Of a DNA stretch of 64,000 bases, positions 42,733 to 55,363 are shown one piece after another. The translations under genes were made by a program, and so were the position numbers. Every line of letters begins with the position of its first letter. Within the stretch, counting starts at the first letter, position 1. Under the pieces are notes generated by a model that saw nothing but the letters and a program-made list of their open reading frames with translations, was not told where the DNA came from and did no database searches. This DNA is from Alitta virens (Eukaryota; Annelida; Polychaeta; Phyllodocida; Nereididae). The stretch spans positions 25,467,638 through 25,531,637 of the forward strand of contig OW028584.1 of NCBI GenBank assembly GCA_932294295.1. The letters run 5' to 3'.

Positions 42733-44995
42733 ATGAAGGCAGAGCTGAATGACATAATGGAGTATAACATAGAAGGAGCAAAAATAAGATCAAGACAACT
42801 GCAACTACCATCAGAAGAAAAAGGCTCGAAGAACTTCTTTAATCTAGAAATAAAAAACAACGCAAAGGAAAGAATTACTACCTTAATAAAAGACAACATT
42901 GAGATATATAAGGAGGAGGTAGTAAAGAAGGAGATACATAATTTCTATACAAGGCTATACACTTCAGGGGGAAGTGATCCGGAATCCACTAATCGGCTTT
43001 TAGAACAAATAAGTGAAGGGGACATAAGTGAACAACAAAAGAAAGCATTAAATAAATTCATCAGTACAGATGAACTGAAATTAGCTCTAGATAAAATGAA
43101 GAGCAACAAAACTCCAGGGAGTGATGGCCTCCCAATGGAATTCTACATCAAAACCTGGGATTTCATTGGAGAGGACCTCACTGAAATAGTAAACAATAAT
43201 TTCCTTGAAGGGGAAATGTCTAAAACTCAAAAGGAAGCGATTATAAAGCTTCTTTATAAGAAAGGTGACAGGAGACTTCTCAAAAACTGGCGGCCTGTAA
43301 GCCTATTAAATGTAGACTATAAGCTACTGAGCTCTGCTCTGTCGAATAGGCTGTCGAAAGCCTTGGATAAAATAATATCTAATACACAAGGATGTGCTAT
43401 AAAAGACAGATATATCTTTGAAAACCTCCGCATGATCGAGGACTTAATCACTAGAGATGAAGAGATGGATGATAGCCAAATATACATAGGAGGAATTATC
43501 AAGGTCCTCGACCTTGAGAAGGCCTTTGACAGAGTTGAGCATCAGTACTTATACAGTATCTTAAATAAACTAGATATGGGTGATAACTTCACAAAGTGGG
43601 TCAAACTGCTGTATACCAACATCACAACATGTATTCAAACCCCATATGGTTATACGGATCAAATACAGGTCACCAGGTCGGTTAGACAGGGGTGCCCCTT
43701 CAGCATGATGTTATTCATAATATCCTCTGAGCCTATACTAAGGTTAATAAATAATGATAATAGATTAAAAGGTATAAGACTAGACAAGACTAAAACAGTA
43801 AAAATATGTGCCTATGCAGATGACACTACCCTTTTTCTAAGCAATAGCAGGGAGGAGGCTATATGCAGTGAGCTAATCAATATCTATGAAAAAGCCTCAG
43901 GTGCCAAGTGCAATGAAGAAAAAACAAGTAAGCTACTCTTTGGGCAATATAGAAAGAGGCTAAAGATAACAAAGCAAGACCCAATAGAAATATTGGGCAT
44001 ATGTTTTCATCATAATAAGACCCAAAGAGTAGATATAAACTGGGAAGGCACTATCAATAAAATTAGAAGCAGCTTAAACAAATGGCGACATAGACATATG
44101 TCTATGTTAGGCAAATCAACAATAATAAATGCCATGGTGATATCTAATACAGCATATGTTAACAGAATTATACCTGCCAGTGCCATTCACATAAAATAGA
44201 AAAACTGATAAATAATTTTCTTATAAGTGCTAGGCCTATATTATATGCAAATAAGCAACTGGTCAGACCAGTGGCTTCAATCTGCCAGATTTCCAGACCA
44301 AATGTAGATCCCAGCACTACATGTGGCTTCACCATTACTTATTGACAAAGGAGCATCCATGGAAAATATTATTTAAACAGCTAAGTGGTAACCTGCTAAA
44401 TAAATTCAAGATAAGTGAGCAATGCAGACAAGGCCCGATAGTCCCCACTGTTGGAAGCACGTATAATAGTCTCAATAGAAAACCATGCGATAAACCCATT
44501 GCATGGCAAACCGTGGCCTTTAAGGAAATATACATGGAGAACGTTAAATTGATATACCAACCGTACTCCATAGAAACAACATTAAAGTCCCTTAACTGGA
44601 AAGGAATATGGAGTAGGTGGGCCCATAGACCCTTCAGTAATAAATATAAGGTCCAGATGCACATAGTGATTACGGACCATTTCAACAAAATAAAATACTT
44701 CAATAAATCACAAAACTGCCCCTTATGTGATTTCGCCTTTGTACAGTCACGGGATCATTCCTTTATAAATTGCTTGGGAATACAACCGCTTCATAGACAC
44801 ATACGCCAGCAGTGGGGACTAAATTTGGAACCCCACAAACTATTCTATGAAGAATACCCTAATGATAAATATAGAATAGCTCTAAGCTACATATATACCA
44901 TCATGAAATTAACAAAAGCATGGAAGGGGAAATGGGGTACACCCAATAGAAATACCATCTTTCATTACTTCAATAAAACTCTAGCCAAAATATAG
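42733..44995 (+). pseudogene. L1-like ORF2 reverse transcriptase, unit B
   Basis: The RT frame 42733-44199 (488 codons) is uninterrupted: NWRPVSLLN (~186), VLDLEKAFD with Asp260, RQGCPF (~319), YADD (361-364). The 4-bp deletion after SAIHIK creates a stop at 44199. The 10-bp deletion near 44271 shifts the remaining part, which resumes at 44321-44995 with the CPLC…H…C knuckle. Both deletions are absent from 1-1504. Confidence 0.9.
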
Positions 44996-45128
44996 TAATG
45001 TCCCCCAAAGGTATCTCTTCAGTGGTTTTGAGTGAACATAATAAAATGTACTCAAAATACAACTATTCCCATCTTTTTGATCATTTCTCAGAGCTACCAT
45101 CTCATAAAGCAGCAATAACACCAAAAGA

Positions 45129-46727
45129 ATGGACCGAGTTGGCAAGGGCCCCCAATACCTGAATAAGAACAGGGCAAGTAGAACTTCAATCTTCAAATGG
45201 AGAAACAACATGACAGTAAAAAACCCAACACTGGCAAAAATGAACAAAATGTTTAATGGAATAAACATAATGATAGAAGGAGACTCTATGGTTAGACACC
45301 TGTCAGTTTCTGGATCCACCTCAATTGCAACCTCTGGCTTAGAAATAGAGGAATTGGCAAGAAGGTACAGCCATGATCCTGAGGCAACGGAAGAGGAAGA
45401 TAGAGTACCAGACGCCATAATAATATTAATAGGAACAAATAATGTCGGTAAAAACACCACTGACATAAGGTTCCACTTGGAAACTATGTGTATAGGCATG
45501 AGAAGACACTACCCTTACACTTACATCATAATCCTAGGCATCAGAATAAGACCACAGGATACTGGGTGGGACCTCTCAAAACAGAATTCCAGGACAGAGT
45601 CTAGAGAATACATAAACATAGAGCTGAAAAAGGCAGCACAAAGGCACCCTGGGTTTCTTTTCAAGAACCCATACAAAGTTGAGACATGCAACACAGTGGA
45701 AGGAAGGAAATTAGTGGAAGATGCCTTTCTGCAAGATGGCCTCCACCTGTCAACCAGTGGAAAAGAGAGGATGGCAATTGGAATACTAAACATCATCTAC
45801 AGGGACCTTAGGGATACTATCACCTACATGACCAGATTCAGGGTAAGTACGAGGATAATCAACTTGCCACCCAACCTAAATTATAGACCAGCCCTAAGAG
45901 TACAAAATACAACAATTTTTTTCAAAGGAGAAAACAGTATCATCTCAAATTTTACCCGTACCAATTTGTCAATCTTTGGAAAGAAATTCACAACATCAGA
46001 ATCTGCATATCAATATGCAAAGGCAGCCCACAGTGGCGATATAACTATGTGCAGAGTGATCCAGAAGGAAAGAACCGGAAGAGGGGCCAAATCAGCATCA
46101 CGAAGAATATGCATTACCAACCAACAGCATTGGCATTCCATCAAAAGAGACATCATGAAATATATCCTCATGTCTAAAATGGACCAAGATACGCCCTTCC
46201 GTTTCTTCCTTCTGGAGAACAAAGTACATAGCTTGTCGGAAGACACTATAGATGAATTTTGGGCTGTAGGCAAGAAAGGTCGAGGACAAAATGAACTGGG
46301 ACAAATCCTGATGGAAATAAGAGTTCTCTGGGACAACCAAGACAGATATGAAGCAACTAGAGAAGACATCAAAAGAAAGATTCCCGAAATCCTTTGGAAT
46401 AAACATAATAAAATGTACTCTGAGGTAAATAAAATAATAAAAGGTTTTTGTCGAGTGAACATACTAAAATGCACTCTGGACATGGTAAAAAGAGTAATCA
46501 TATTAAAATGTGCTCTGCTAAAAGGAAAAGATACATACAAAAGATATAACATCACAAAAATATCTTTCACATACAATTATGGTAAAAATAAATATAAACA
46601 ACTAAATGAGCAAAAACCAAAAACCTTGGGTGATTCTTACATACTTATAAAATTACTAACTAACTCGCACTATCATAAATTTAAAGATGCACAACAAAAC
46701 ACCCAAGGGGCGATGAAGAAGCTATAG
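45129..46727 (+). CDS. L1-like ORF3: SGNH-NADAR, unit B
   Basis: A 532-codon intact frame as at 24183, with Met at 215 and Thr at 261 (Leu and Arg in unit A). GDS, GTNN, DGLH and all NADAR motifs are unchanged. Three silent differences from unit A against two replacements give no sign of selection since duplication. Confidence 0.85.
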   Translation: MDRVGKGPQYLNKNRASRTSIFKWRNNMTVKNPTLAKMNKMFNGINIMIEGDSMVRHLSVSGSTSIATSGLEIEELARRYSHDPEATEEEDRVPDAIIILIGTNNVGKNTTDIRFHLETMCIGMRRHYPYTYIIILGIRIRPQDTGWDLSKQNSRTESREYINIELKKAAQRHPGFLFKNPYKVETCNTVEGRKLVEDAFLQDGLHLSTSGKERMAIGILNIIYRDLRDTITYMTRFRVSTRIINLPPNLNYRPALRVQNTTIFFKGENSIISNFTRTNLSIFGKKFTTSESAYQYAKAAHSGDITMCRVIQKERTGRGAKSASRRICITNQQHWHSIKRDIMKYILMSKMDQDTPFRFFLLENKVHSLSEDTIDEFWAVGKKGRGQNELGQILMEIRVLWDNQDRYEATREDIKRKIPEILWNKHNKMYSEVNKIIKGFCRVNILKCTLDMVKRVIILKCALLKGKDTYKRYNITKISFTYNYGKNKYKQLNEQKPKTLGDSYILIKLLTNSHYHKFKDAQQNTQGAMKKL

Positions 46728-46926
46728 AGTAAGTACTTAGAGCAACTGCCCTAGTGTCCAGCCTCGAATGGGTTGAGACTTTCCTCTCCCAACTGATGGG
46801 GGACACAAAAAGGGTAGAAGAGTTGGGAAGCTAAGATCCTGTGAATTAAGGAAAACCAACAATGAAGCTCCTATTGAATAATGGGAAAACTCTAATCTGA
46901 GCCAAAAAATAAAAAATAAATAAAAA

Positions 46927-49239
46927 AAACTTCAAATGTTCCAACCCACTGAAATCATTAACTCTTTTATTGCAGATGAAGTAGTGGACTTTCTTCATGA
47001 TGTCCTTGAGACCTCCCTTGAGAAAGCCTGTCCTATCAGGCCTATCAAGAAGAGGGGTTTCCGGGTCACTCATGAAACACTTCAACTGATCAGGGAAAAG
47101 CGGAGAGCCAGGAGACTCGCCAGAGAAATCCTGGTTCCCTCATCATCCGCTCAGTCTACAATGCCATCAAACGTAGACTCGCTGCTGCCATCAGTGAAGA
47201 GAGAAGATCCCAGTGGAAAACTGCCTGCGACTCGTTGGACCACAGAAATGCACCTGAGTTCTGGAAACAGTTCAAACGTCTAACCACCACCACAGGCGAA
47301 CGCAGACCCCAATGAGTCATCCTTTCCACTGGTCGACCTTCAACCTCTGACCTTGACACAGCAAATGTCTTCGCTGATCACCTTCAAAAAGTCCACCAGA
47401 CCAACATAGCCCCACACTTCGACCAACCACACTTCCAGACAGTGACTGACTACATCTCAGACCACCACCACCTCTTCACTCCCCAGTGGGAAGTTGAAGA
47501 CGAAGACAGTGACGACCACGACCAACTGCAACGACTGTCCAGCACGGAGCTCCTGAGAATCCTATCCAAATACAAGAACACCTCTCCTGGTGAAGACGGC
47601 ATTGGATACGTGATTCTCAAGTGGCTCCCAACAATTGGTCTGAAATTCATTTCAAAATTTTTTCACTTTCTTTTGCAGATAGGATACTTCCCCACACTCT
47701 GGAAGGCTGCCATTGGAGTGATGATCCCGAAATCTGGGAAGGATCCTCTCACTCCAGGGAACAATCGTCCCATCAGCCTCATCAGATGTCTGGGTAAGCT
47801 CCTTGAAAAAACCATCTCATCTAAACTAATCTCCCATCTCACCGTTTCAGATCAACTCAACCCCTGGCAGAGAGCCTATCTGCCCCAGAAAGAAGCCGGT
47901 GAACACCTACACAGACTTGCTATGGAAGCTAAAACAGCCACCACCCTTGGATGGACAACAGGAGCAATCTTTCTCGATGTCGAGAAAGCCTTCGACTCGG
48001 TATGGCAAGATGGTCTGCATTACAAAGTCAGCCAGCTTGACATGCCAGTCAAGGTCAGACGCTTTCTATCCTCGTACCTCCAGGACAGATCCATAGCAGT
48101 CAGAATAGGTAACACCACCTCAACACCGGTACATCTGGAAGCAGGTACTCCCCAGGGTTCTGTACTCAGCCCCCTACTCTTCAATATTTTTGTAAATGAT
48201 ATCCCTTTTTCCCACACAGACACAGACGCAGTCCAGGTTTCCCAGTATGCAGACGATCTTGCACTTTGGGTCTCTTTCAGAAACTCCAAGCGTAACAACT
48301 ATAAGGTCTACACTAAAATCCAAACTCAACTACAAGAGGCCCTAAACAAGCTGGAAACCTGGTGCTGCAAATGGCGTATTAAACTTAATGCCTCCAAGAC
48401 CCAATTCACCATCTTTACAGGTCTTCGGAGCAAAGCTGTATCCACCCTCACTCTTTTTTAACACCCCCATTAAGCTCTGTTTCAGAAATTTGCTTCCTCG
48501 GAGCCAAATTCCTCGGAAAGACCCTCAGTATGATCCATCACTGCAAGCTGAAGCGCCGTGATGCCGAAAGGAGAATCATCATGCTTCATCGACTGAGTGG
48601 TACTGACTGGGGATGCAGCTCCGAGACTCTACTCCACTTATACAAGACCTTCATCCGCCCAGTACTCGAAACAGGCTACCCTACAACAGTCCATGCCTCT
48701 AAAGCTGCCCTCCAACAACTCCAGATCGCCCAGAACAAGGCTCTTCGAGTGGCCCTTAAGATTAGATACATCCCTGGTACTCCCAGTTTCCACTTCTGAA
48801 CTACACAGAAGAGCCCAGCTGGATATGATTGAACCAAGACTCCATGCTCTCCAATTCAACTCACTCCAACGGTACCACAACTCCCCCCTCATCCTACAAC
48901 TAAACGAAAGACTCTCCCGCATTAGAAGACTCCCCCTCCTCCTCTCAAGACCAACCAGGTAAACACTAACTCTTGATTGATTGATTTTTAACAAATTGAC
49001 ATTGCATTAACCGCTTTCTTCTTTTCCTTTCAGCCTACCTCCATCACAACACCCCCTTTTCTTTTGTTTTCCCTTCCATCCTCCCTCTACACGTTCCGGC
49101 TCTTGATGCATACTGGGACCCGAACCTTGCTGACCCTCTCATTGGTTCGGGCTCCTGACCCAAACAAACTATTGCGCTGAAGCAGCTGGAACTCGTCCCC
49201 CCCGGCCCTTCGGGCCAGTATTTTTACACTTTTCTTCTA
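46927..49239 (+). pseudogene. J1(+) 3' half, unit B
   Basis: As 25981-28290 but without the 4-bp deletion, so the RT is open from 47442 to 48461 (339 codons; FLDVEKAFDSVW, GTPQGSVLSP, QYADDLALW). The upstream part (46936-47283) is out of frame, and the extra T near 48460 and a later shift remain. The 3' end has a C7 run plus the GGCCC hairpin (49197-49217). Confidence 0.85.
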
Positions 49240-49264
49240 TAACCTGTGGTGATCCAATACTTAC

Positions 49265-49639
49265 CTGAGGATCTCCACCCTCCCCGGCTTCCAGCTGATC
49301 CACCTCTAACCCCACCATTTGCCCCTCAACTCCTATCTCTGGATTCTCCTCCGGATTCTCCTCCGGATTCTCCTCCGCTTCCAGCATTGAGTTCTCCGCT
49401 TCCAGCATTGAATTCTCCTCCGGATTCTCCTCCGCTTCCAGCATTGAGATATCCTCTGACTTGTGCAAAAATTTGCTTAATTCTTTAAAAAGCCACTCTT
49501 TACGACAGTGTGGACATTTCAAAGCACCGTAAATGTTGAAATTATTAATGTATGCTGAACAACATGAGTGGTGAATTATGGCTTTACAGCAGAACAATTG
49601 CTTACCACCATCTACCAAACATATTACACACACATCCAT
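49265..49639 (-). CDS. RING-finger protein 5' exon, unit B copy
   Basis: Same exon as 28317-28745 with the same donor, but only three EENP repeats instead of seven after the second MLEA segment, and two residues fewer before IYGALKC. Its 3' partner exon is not present in this unit, so this copy would be a partial gene duplication. Confidence 0.55.
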
Positions 49640-50230
49640 GTTAGTGATCTCTTTCCTATAGTGGACTAATCACAACTGAAGTGAAATTTGACAAAACCCC
49701 TTCAAAGCTAGTTTGCATAATTTTAAAAAATTCAGTGATGTGTGCATGCGTGTGCAATGGGATATGGAACAATAAATTTAACCAAAACCCTTTCATTTCC
49801 TAAAATATCCTAGGATAGTCCAGGTGGGTGCATTACGTTCATTAAGTGCATTCAAAAAATTGCTGAGGTGAGGAGATAGGACTGATAGGACTGACAGCTG
49901 TTTGGTGTCTGTAGGGGCAAACTCATTAAGGATTAGCCATTGATATTAAGGTATCTTGTCTTATCATTTCATATCCGATAAAGTAAGGTCCAAACCCACC
50001 TAATCAACTTCTCCAGTTCCACCTACTGTGCAATATCTTAATCACTCCAATGATCAAGGATGTATTGATCCTAGAAGGAGGTCTTTGTTCTGTTCATTAA
50101 TCAGAAGCATAACGTGCTTTGATGTAGAGTTAATTTATCTTTATTAATATTAATTAGTGATATGACTGAAGAATTCACTGCTTCAGTCAACAACTCCTCA
50201 CACTCTGAGTCTAGCTTTCCAAGTGTGAAG
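49640..50230. promoter_or_regulatory. Divergent intergenic region, unit B
   Basis: Near-identical to 28746-29336. No promoter element that I can name. Confidence 0.3.
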
Positions 50231-50482
50231 ATGTTTCGGTTTTTGTGTTTGCTGTCTTGCATGATGATTGTCAAGGTGGACAGTCAAGTTTTATGTATGA
50301 AGACTAAATGCGTGTGCAATGGACAAGTTGTGAGTTGTGAGGATTTTTTCCCTGAAGTTCCTGAGGAATCTAGAGGAACGACAATCCTCAAACTCAAACT
50401 TTCTGGGAGGTTCATCCCTCCCATTGGGTGGAGTAGAGGACTTTCTTCACGTCGAAATTTATGGAGCTTGTGGAGACAGTAG
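50231..50482 (+). CDS. Secreted LRRNT-like ORF, unit B
   Basis: Identical in the signal peptide and Cys-rich cap to 29337-29588. One silent change near 50359. Same abrupt end. Confidence 0.4.
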   Translation: MFRFLCLLSCMMIVKVDSQVLCMKTKCVCNGQVVSCEDFFPEVPEESRGTTILKLKLSGRFIPPIGWSRGLSSRRNLWSLWRQ

Positions 50483-51827
50483 GATCTCGAAGTGGAGTTA
50501 TGGGTGCGATGTTGAATCCAGTGTTGGATCAACTGTTGTTGATCCAACCGTATCTGAGGGACATAAGCAGTTGGATGATGTTGATATGGCTATGGATGAT
50601 GACGAAATCAGTTGGATCAGTTTTTTCTCCATGTCTGTGGCTAAATAGTTTGGATTGAACGTTAGTGTTATGTGCGGACTGCTGAAGATATGGAGAAGGA
50701 TCAACTTCTTCAGAAGACAAGCCCCAACGCCCCCCTGTTCCGTTTCTGTGATGTTCGGCTTACAACTCTTGATACACGCAGTGGTGATGTTTATCTGCCG
50801 CTGTCAAGCTTGTCAGAGAAGGACTCCCCCTTCTCTCCAAAGTAAGTTTATCTTTATTTCCAATCGCAAATTTGTATTACGCATGTATCAATTCCTGATA
50901 GTCAAAATATTAGTTCTGAAAGTGGCGCTGTGCGCTACAACGCATGCGCGATGTGGTCTCTTGAAGCTTCTATTAGCCTCCGTAGTATAAAGAGTGGCGC
51001 TGCGTTAGGAGATCCTAAAAATGACAGCAGGGAAGCCTCCACATAATTGTAAAGAGTAAACCAGTAGAACAGAGTGAGGAAAATGTGGATATTAAGTTTA
51101 TTATTATTTTTATTTCAGTTCCACGCGGATTGAGACTCCCCCAGGACCCTCCAGGACTTGGTGAATGCTCCATCTCCTTCACCGACAATGAGAGGCCCGA
51201 TCACGAGATCAATGACAGCTGCCGCTGCCGCCGCTGCTGCCGCTGCTGCTGCCGAGATGCCCTTGGTCAGTCCGCTAGAGATGAAGAGATAGTTGTTTAA
51301 TTGTTTGCTCCGCTAGAGATGAAGAGATAGTTGTTTAATTGTGCTGTAATAAAGATATTAAAATTGATATTATGACTTGATCTTTCAAAAAATGCTCTGA
51401 CAGTTTGTCATGAAAAAAATGTTAGCCGTGAACAGCTATTAAACAGTTTTCTCAAGTTCGTCCGGTGCCGCGGGAAGGCCCCAGACCTCGACTGGACATA
51501 ATTTTGAATATGGACAGTTGAAATCTGTCCTTATTTTTTAACTTTTTAAAATTTTTTAAATTTTTTTTGTGTGCGACTCGTTTTCTCTCCCTCTTTATGA
51601 TAGAAAACAGTTAAATCTAACCTGGATCGGATTTAACGGTTCACAGTGGGTGAATATGAAATGAAGCATATTGCACACAATTAAGCGACTCAGCGATTTA
51701 TGGGTGGTGTTGTTACACCGAGATGGCGAAGATTTAGATCCTTCAACCATCTTATGAAAGGAAGTTGAAACCGAGTCACATTTTTAATACAAATCAAACC
51801 AAATATGTATATATTAGTAAGCATTAC
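50483..51827 (+). other. Possible spliced locus and non-coding DNA, unit B
   Basis: Repeats 29589-30921: a candidate donor CAAA-GTAAGT near 50842, an acceptor TTTATTTCAG near 51117, and an open segment to 51300 with one extra GCCGCTGCT-type triplet block compared with unit A. The remainder to 51827 is non-coding with T-rich runs. Confidence 0.3.
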
Positions 51828-52310
51828 TACTAGCTACAAGCTACAAGCTACAAGCTACTAGCTACAAGCTACTAGCTACTAGCTACAAGCTACTAGCTAC
51901 AAGCTACTAGCTACAAGCTACTAGCTACAAGCTACAAGCTACTAGCTACAAGCTACAAGCTACTAGCTACAAGCTACTAGCTACAAGCTACTAGCTACAA
52001 GCTACTAGCTACAAGCTACTAGCTACAAGCTACTAGCTACAAGCTACTAGCTACAAGCTACAAGCTACTAGCTACAAGCTACTAGCTACTAGCTACAAGC
52101 TACTAGCTACTAGCTACAAGCTACTAGCTACAAGCTACTAGCTACAAGCTACTAGCTACAAGCTACTAGCTACAAGCTACTAGCTACAAGCTACAAGCTA
52201 CAAGCTACAAGCTACTAGCTACAAGCTACTAGCTACAAGCTACTAGCTACAAGCTACTAGCTACAAGCTACAAGCTACTAGCTACAAGCTACTAGCTACA
52301 AGCTGCTGAT
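51828..52310. repeat. Heptamer minisatellite, unit B
   Basis: The same CTACAAG/CTACTAG heptamers as at 30922, but longer and with irregular order: several doubled CTACAAG or CTACTAG units break the 14-bp alternation seen in unit A. Confidence 0.95.
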
Positions 52311-52606
52311 AGCTACTGCTAGATGGCTACTGATAGCTACTGCTAGCTGCTAGCCTATCCTTAAATAAATCTGTTTCAAGAGTCTGTATTTATCAGACAT
52401 TTGCATAATCCAACAAGAATTTGGATTAGTTTGAATAGTAGTGGAAGCATAATTTTGACTGTTGCGCTCCAAAACATTGAGTCTATGGGTTTGAATGAAA
52501 TTATGGCATTGACAGAGATTGGTTTGGTGGCTATTCATGACTTAAAACTGAGTTAAGAATGCAAACAAAAAGATCCACAAGGATTTGTTCCAATCCAAAT
52601 AATCAC

Positions 52607-52899
52607 TCATATCGATACTTTTGTGAATTCGTCTTCGAGATTGGTTAAGAGATTAGATAGATCAGTTCTTTTTGTTTCTTTCAAAGCTTTAAGGATGCGA
52701 ATGCAGCCGGTCCTCGCCTCTGCAGCAGAAATAAAAGCGAGTAATTTCATTTGGATGGTGGTTCTTCTAATATTCCAGTAACCATATCCTGATTGAGAAT
52801 TCCATCTTGATATAGAAATGAAAGCACTTCTGTACAAGGTACTTCTCTAACCAAAACTACAAAGTTCCAACGCAAAGCATCACGATCGCATCTGAGCAT
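52607..52899 (-). pseudogene. CARD-like domain pseudogene, unit B
   Basis: Copy of 31582-31874 with the same in-frame stop and frame change, so it was already a pseudogene before the duplication. Confidence 0.48.
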
Positions 52900-53242
52900 T
52901 TTGAGTTAATGCCTCAAACTAAAAATATTTATTTAGATAGCGCGCGTGGCACCCACACGCTTGGTCACGCGTTTGGGTGCACGTGCACGCTTGGACACAT
53001 GCACGCCCGTGCGTCAAATGTGGGCACTAAATTCCTGGTAAATAACCCCAAAAAATGAGTAATTGTTGTAGATTGGTTTGACCATGACTGAGTTTGAGTT
53101 AAGACTATCTTTTCAACCGTATGTTCAACTCTGTATTCATCCATCCATGCGGTAAACCAACCAGCCATGCGGTAAACCAACCATAAATTGTTTTATGTAC
53201 CCCTTTAAAATTGTGGCTTCTGGGTTTTTCCCCTCCTAGTCG
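52900..53242. other. Non-coding interval, unit B
   Basis: Copy of 31875-32216 with the GTGCAC block and the 19-bp duplication. The last ~90 bases present in unit A (32217-32310) are missing, with the breakpoint at the start of the (TG)n tail. Confidence 0.5.
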
Positions 53243-53718
53243 TGTGTGTGTGTGTGAGTTATTGTTTAACGCCTCATCAGCACCTGAGTGGGCTATGTAG
53301 AGGCTCTCTAGGTTAAGATTGATTAATTATATTTGGTAGTAGAAACCAGAAGCATATAAAAAATCAATAATTGTCTGGGTTGGATATCTGGTAAAGAGAT
53401 GTTGTAAGGTATTAGCTTGAAATAAAGGTCTTCTAAAGCGTTGTAAGTGGCTGCAATCTAATAAAATATGTTTGATTGTTAGGGGGCACCGACAACTCTG
53501 GCATACCGGTGCCGGTTCATTGACTAAAAGGTGTAAATGTGTAAGTCTTGAATGTCCTATGAGGCATCTGTGATATATTCCTTGATCTTTGCGAGTATTG
53601 AACCTACTAGGTATTTTATTTTGAATGCAAGGTAAGATTGAATGCAACTTGTTGTTATTACATTCATTCCATTGTCTTTGCCAGCAAGACATGATAAAAG
53701 ATTTTATAGTCATTTTAA
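53243..53718 (-). mobile_element. I-like 3' tail, unit B internal junction
   Basis: Counterpart of 32311-32786 with the same J1(-) right flank (CTGATCCTATTGG at 53719). Left flank truncated as described for 52900-53242. Confidence 0.85.
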
Positions 53719-54874
53719 CTGATCCTATTGGTAGGACAGCCAAGTGCTGCACTCTGCATCCTCTGGCATCTGGAAAGGCCTGTAATAGAGGAAAAATCTG
53801 AGTCACTGTATTTGGGGTGGACCCCAACAATGACAATGGTGAGGTCTTCTTGTCCAGTGGGGTTCCTCCTAGTTGAACCTTTAGTCTCCCGGACTGTGCA
53901 GCCCGGAAGGTTAAGGTTCAGGAGTGCATTGGAGTCCTCAACTGTCTTGGGATAAATGAGGAGGTTCCCAGCCTGTGTCTTGTTGGTATGTTTGATGTAC
54001 TTTCTCAGCTCAAGAAAAATCTTGGCTGAGTGGGCATCATCTGCAATGGTGGTGAAAAGAGGTGAAATTTTGGGTGAGGGAGGGAGGGAGGGAGAGGGGG
54101 AGGAGGTGGAAGTCTTGGCCTTTTTGGAGGAATCTGGCTCAGGGGTTGGGTCGTCAGATTGAGCACTGTTGTTGGATCGAGTGCGTTTCCTCCTCTGGTC
54201 TCTAGTAAATTGGAAATCACCATCCATAGGTTCCTCAGTAGGTTCATCTGCAGGGGAGATGGGAACCTGAACAGTAATAGGAATGGGGATGGCACTGGAG
54301 TGGGAGGTGGAGGGTGAAATGACTGGGATAATTGGGGAAGGAAGTACAATAGTGGACTTGCCCGAGTCCACTGCAGTTGCAGTGGACTTAGTTGTAGTTC
54401 CAGCAGATTTCTTGAGCATGGAAGAAAGTTCCGGGAATAGTAGAATGGCCATGTCCAGTCTGCATTTCCTTTTTCATTTTTCTGATCCACTCATGGGCAG
54501 CAGCAACGTTGCCAAGCTTTTCTGAAATAGAATCAAAAGATTTGTTAAGAGGGGAATTCCCAGAAGAATGGGAGTCAGCAGAGGTAGATTTGGGAGTGGG
54601 TGGCTTAATTAGGGACTCATTTTTCCGGGGCTTGGATTTAGTAGATGCAGATGCATCTACTAGCTTAATGTTGAGTTGTTTCGTCTTCTTAAAGTCCTTT
54701 GAGGAAGCAGAACAAGTAGGGAGGCCTTTCCCGGTAGCTCCGGAGCGGGCCGCCATCTTGAATTTCCGCCGATAGGTAAACAAAGTTGAAAAATCAGTGA
54801 TGCATGCAATGCGGTAAACAGGAGCGATGTGTACACAATGGCGTCCAGACGCAAGTGAACCAAAAAACGAAACG
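53719..54874 (-). pseudogene. J1(-) 5' end and ORF1 N-terminal part, unit B
   Basis: Copy of 32787-33941 with the ORF1 ATG at 54756. A one-base insertion near 54467 shifts the frame after RKMKKE, so this ORF1 is split (53719-54452 and 54460-54756), unlike the unit A copy. Confidence 0.83.
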
Positions 54875-54969
54875 AGGGAAACTCCAGCCCACTACCCACT
54901 ATCCAGATGGCTAGGAACCTCCGCCGAGCCAACTGGGATACCTTTAAGCAGGAGATCACCACCAAACTT
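54875..54969 (+). mobile_element. J1(+) middle piece, second copy
   Basis: Same 95-base endonuclease-RT linker piece as 33942-34036, again ending at AAACTT (54964-54969) next to the L1-like 5' end. Confidence 0.8.
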
Positions 54970-55363
54970 TTTGAGTGAGTTTTCTCTGCTATTAAGAAGA
55001 GTACCCACGTCGTTTAAAATGGCAATTACAGCCAAGATTTGAAACCGATAAATTAGGATATAACTCTTCAGGCTTTACAAAGCTATATCTTTTTGGAAAA
55101 GATTAAATCCCCCTTTGTAAAAAAATAATTTATTTTTTCTTTACTAATTACAACTGAAAGAGCAAGTAAGTGATGTTATATAAATATGCACCGATAGATA
55201 TAAAATGAATAAACAAAATGCTAGGAACACCATATATTTCATTGTACAAATGCCTTAATTCAAACAGAATGGTAAATAAGACATATTTCTAGTAATGCAA
55301 AATAAAAGGTGAGAGAGTGCATTCACACTTCTATAAACTTAAGAAGCCACACTAGATTACAAA

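Larger units (their letters stand above)
34037..46926 (+). mobile_element. L1-like element spanning units A/B (complete apart from insertions)
   Basis: The only copy in the window with all parts: 5' UTR (34037-34421), ORF1, spacer, ORF2, ORF3 and A-rich 3' end (to 46926). It is interrupted by J2 (34652-39382) and an I-like tail (40569-41116). The 6-bp TSD AAACTT lies at 34031-34036 and 46927-46932 in J1(+). Without insertions it is about 7.6 kb. Confidence 0.85.
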
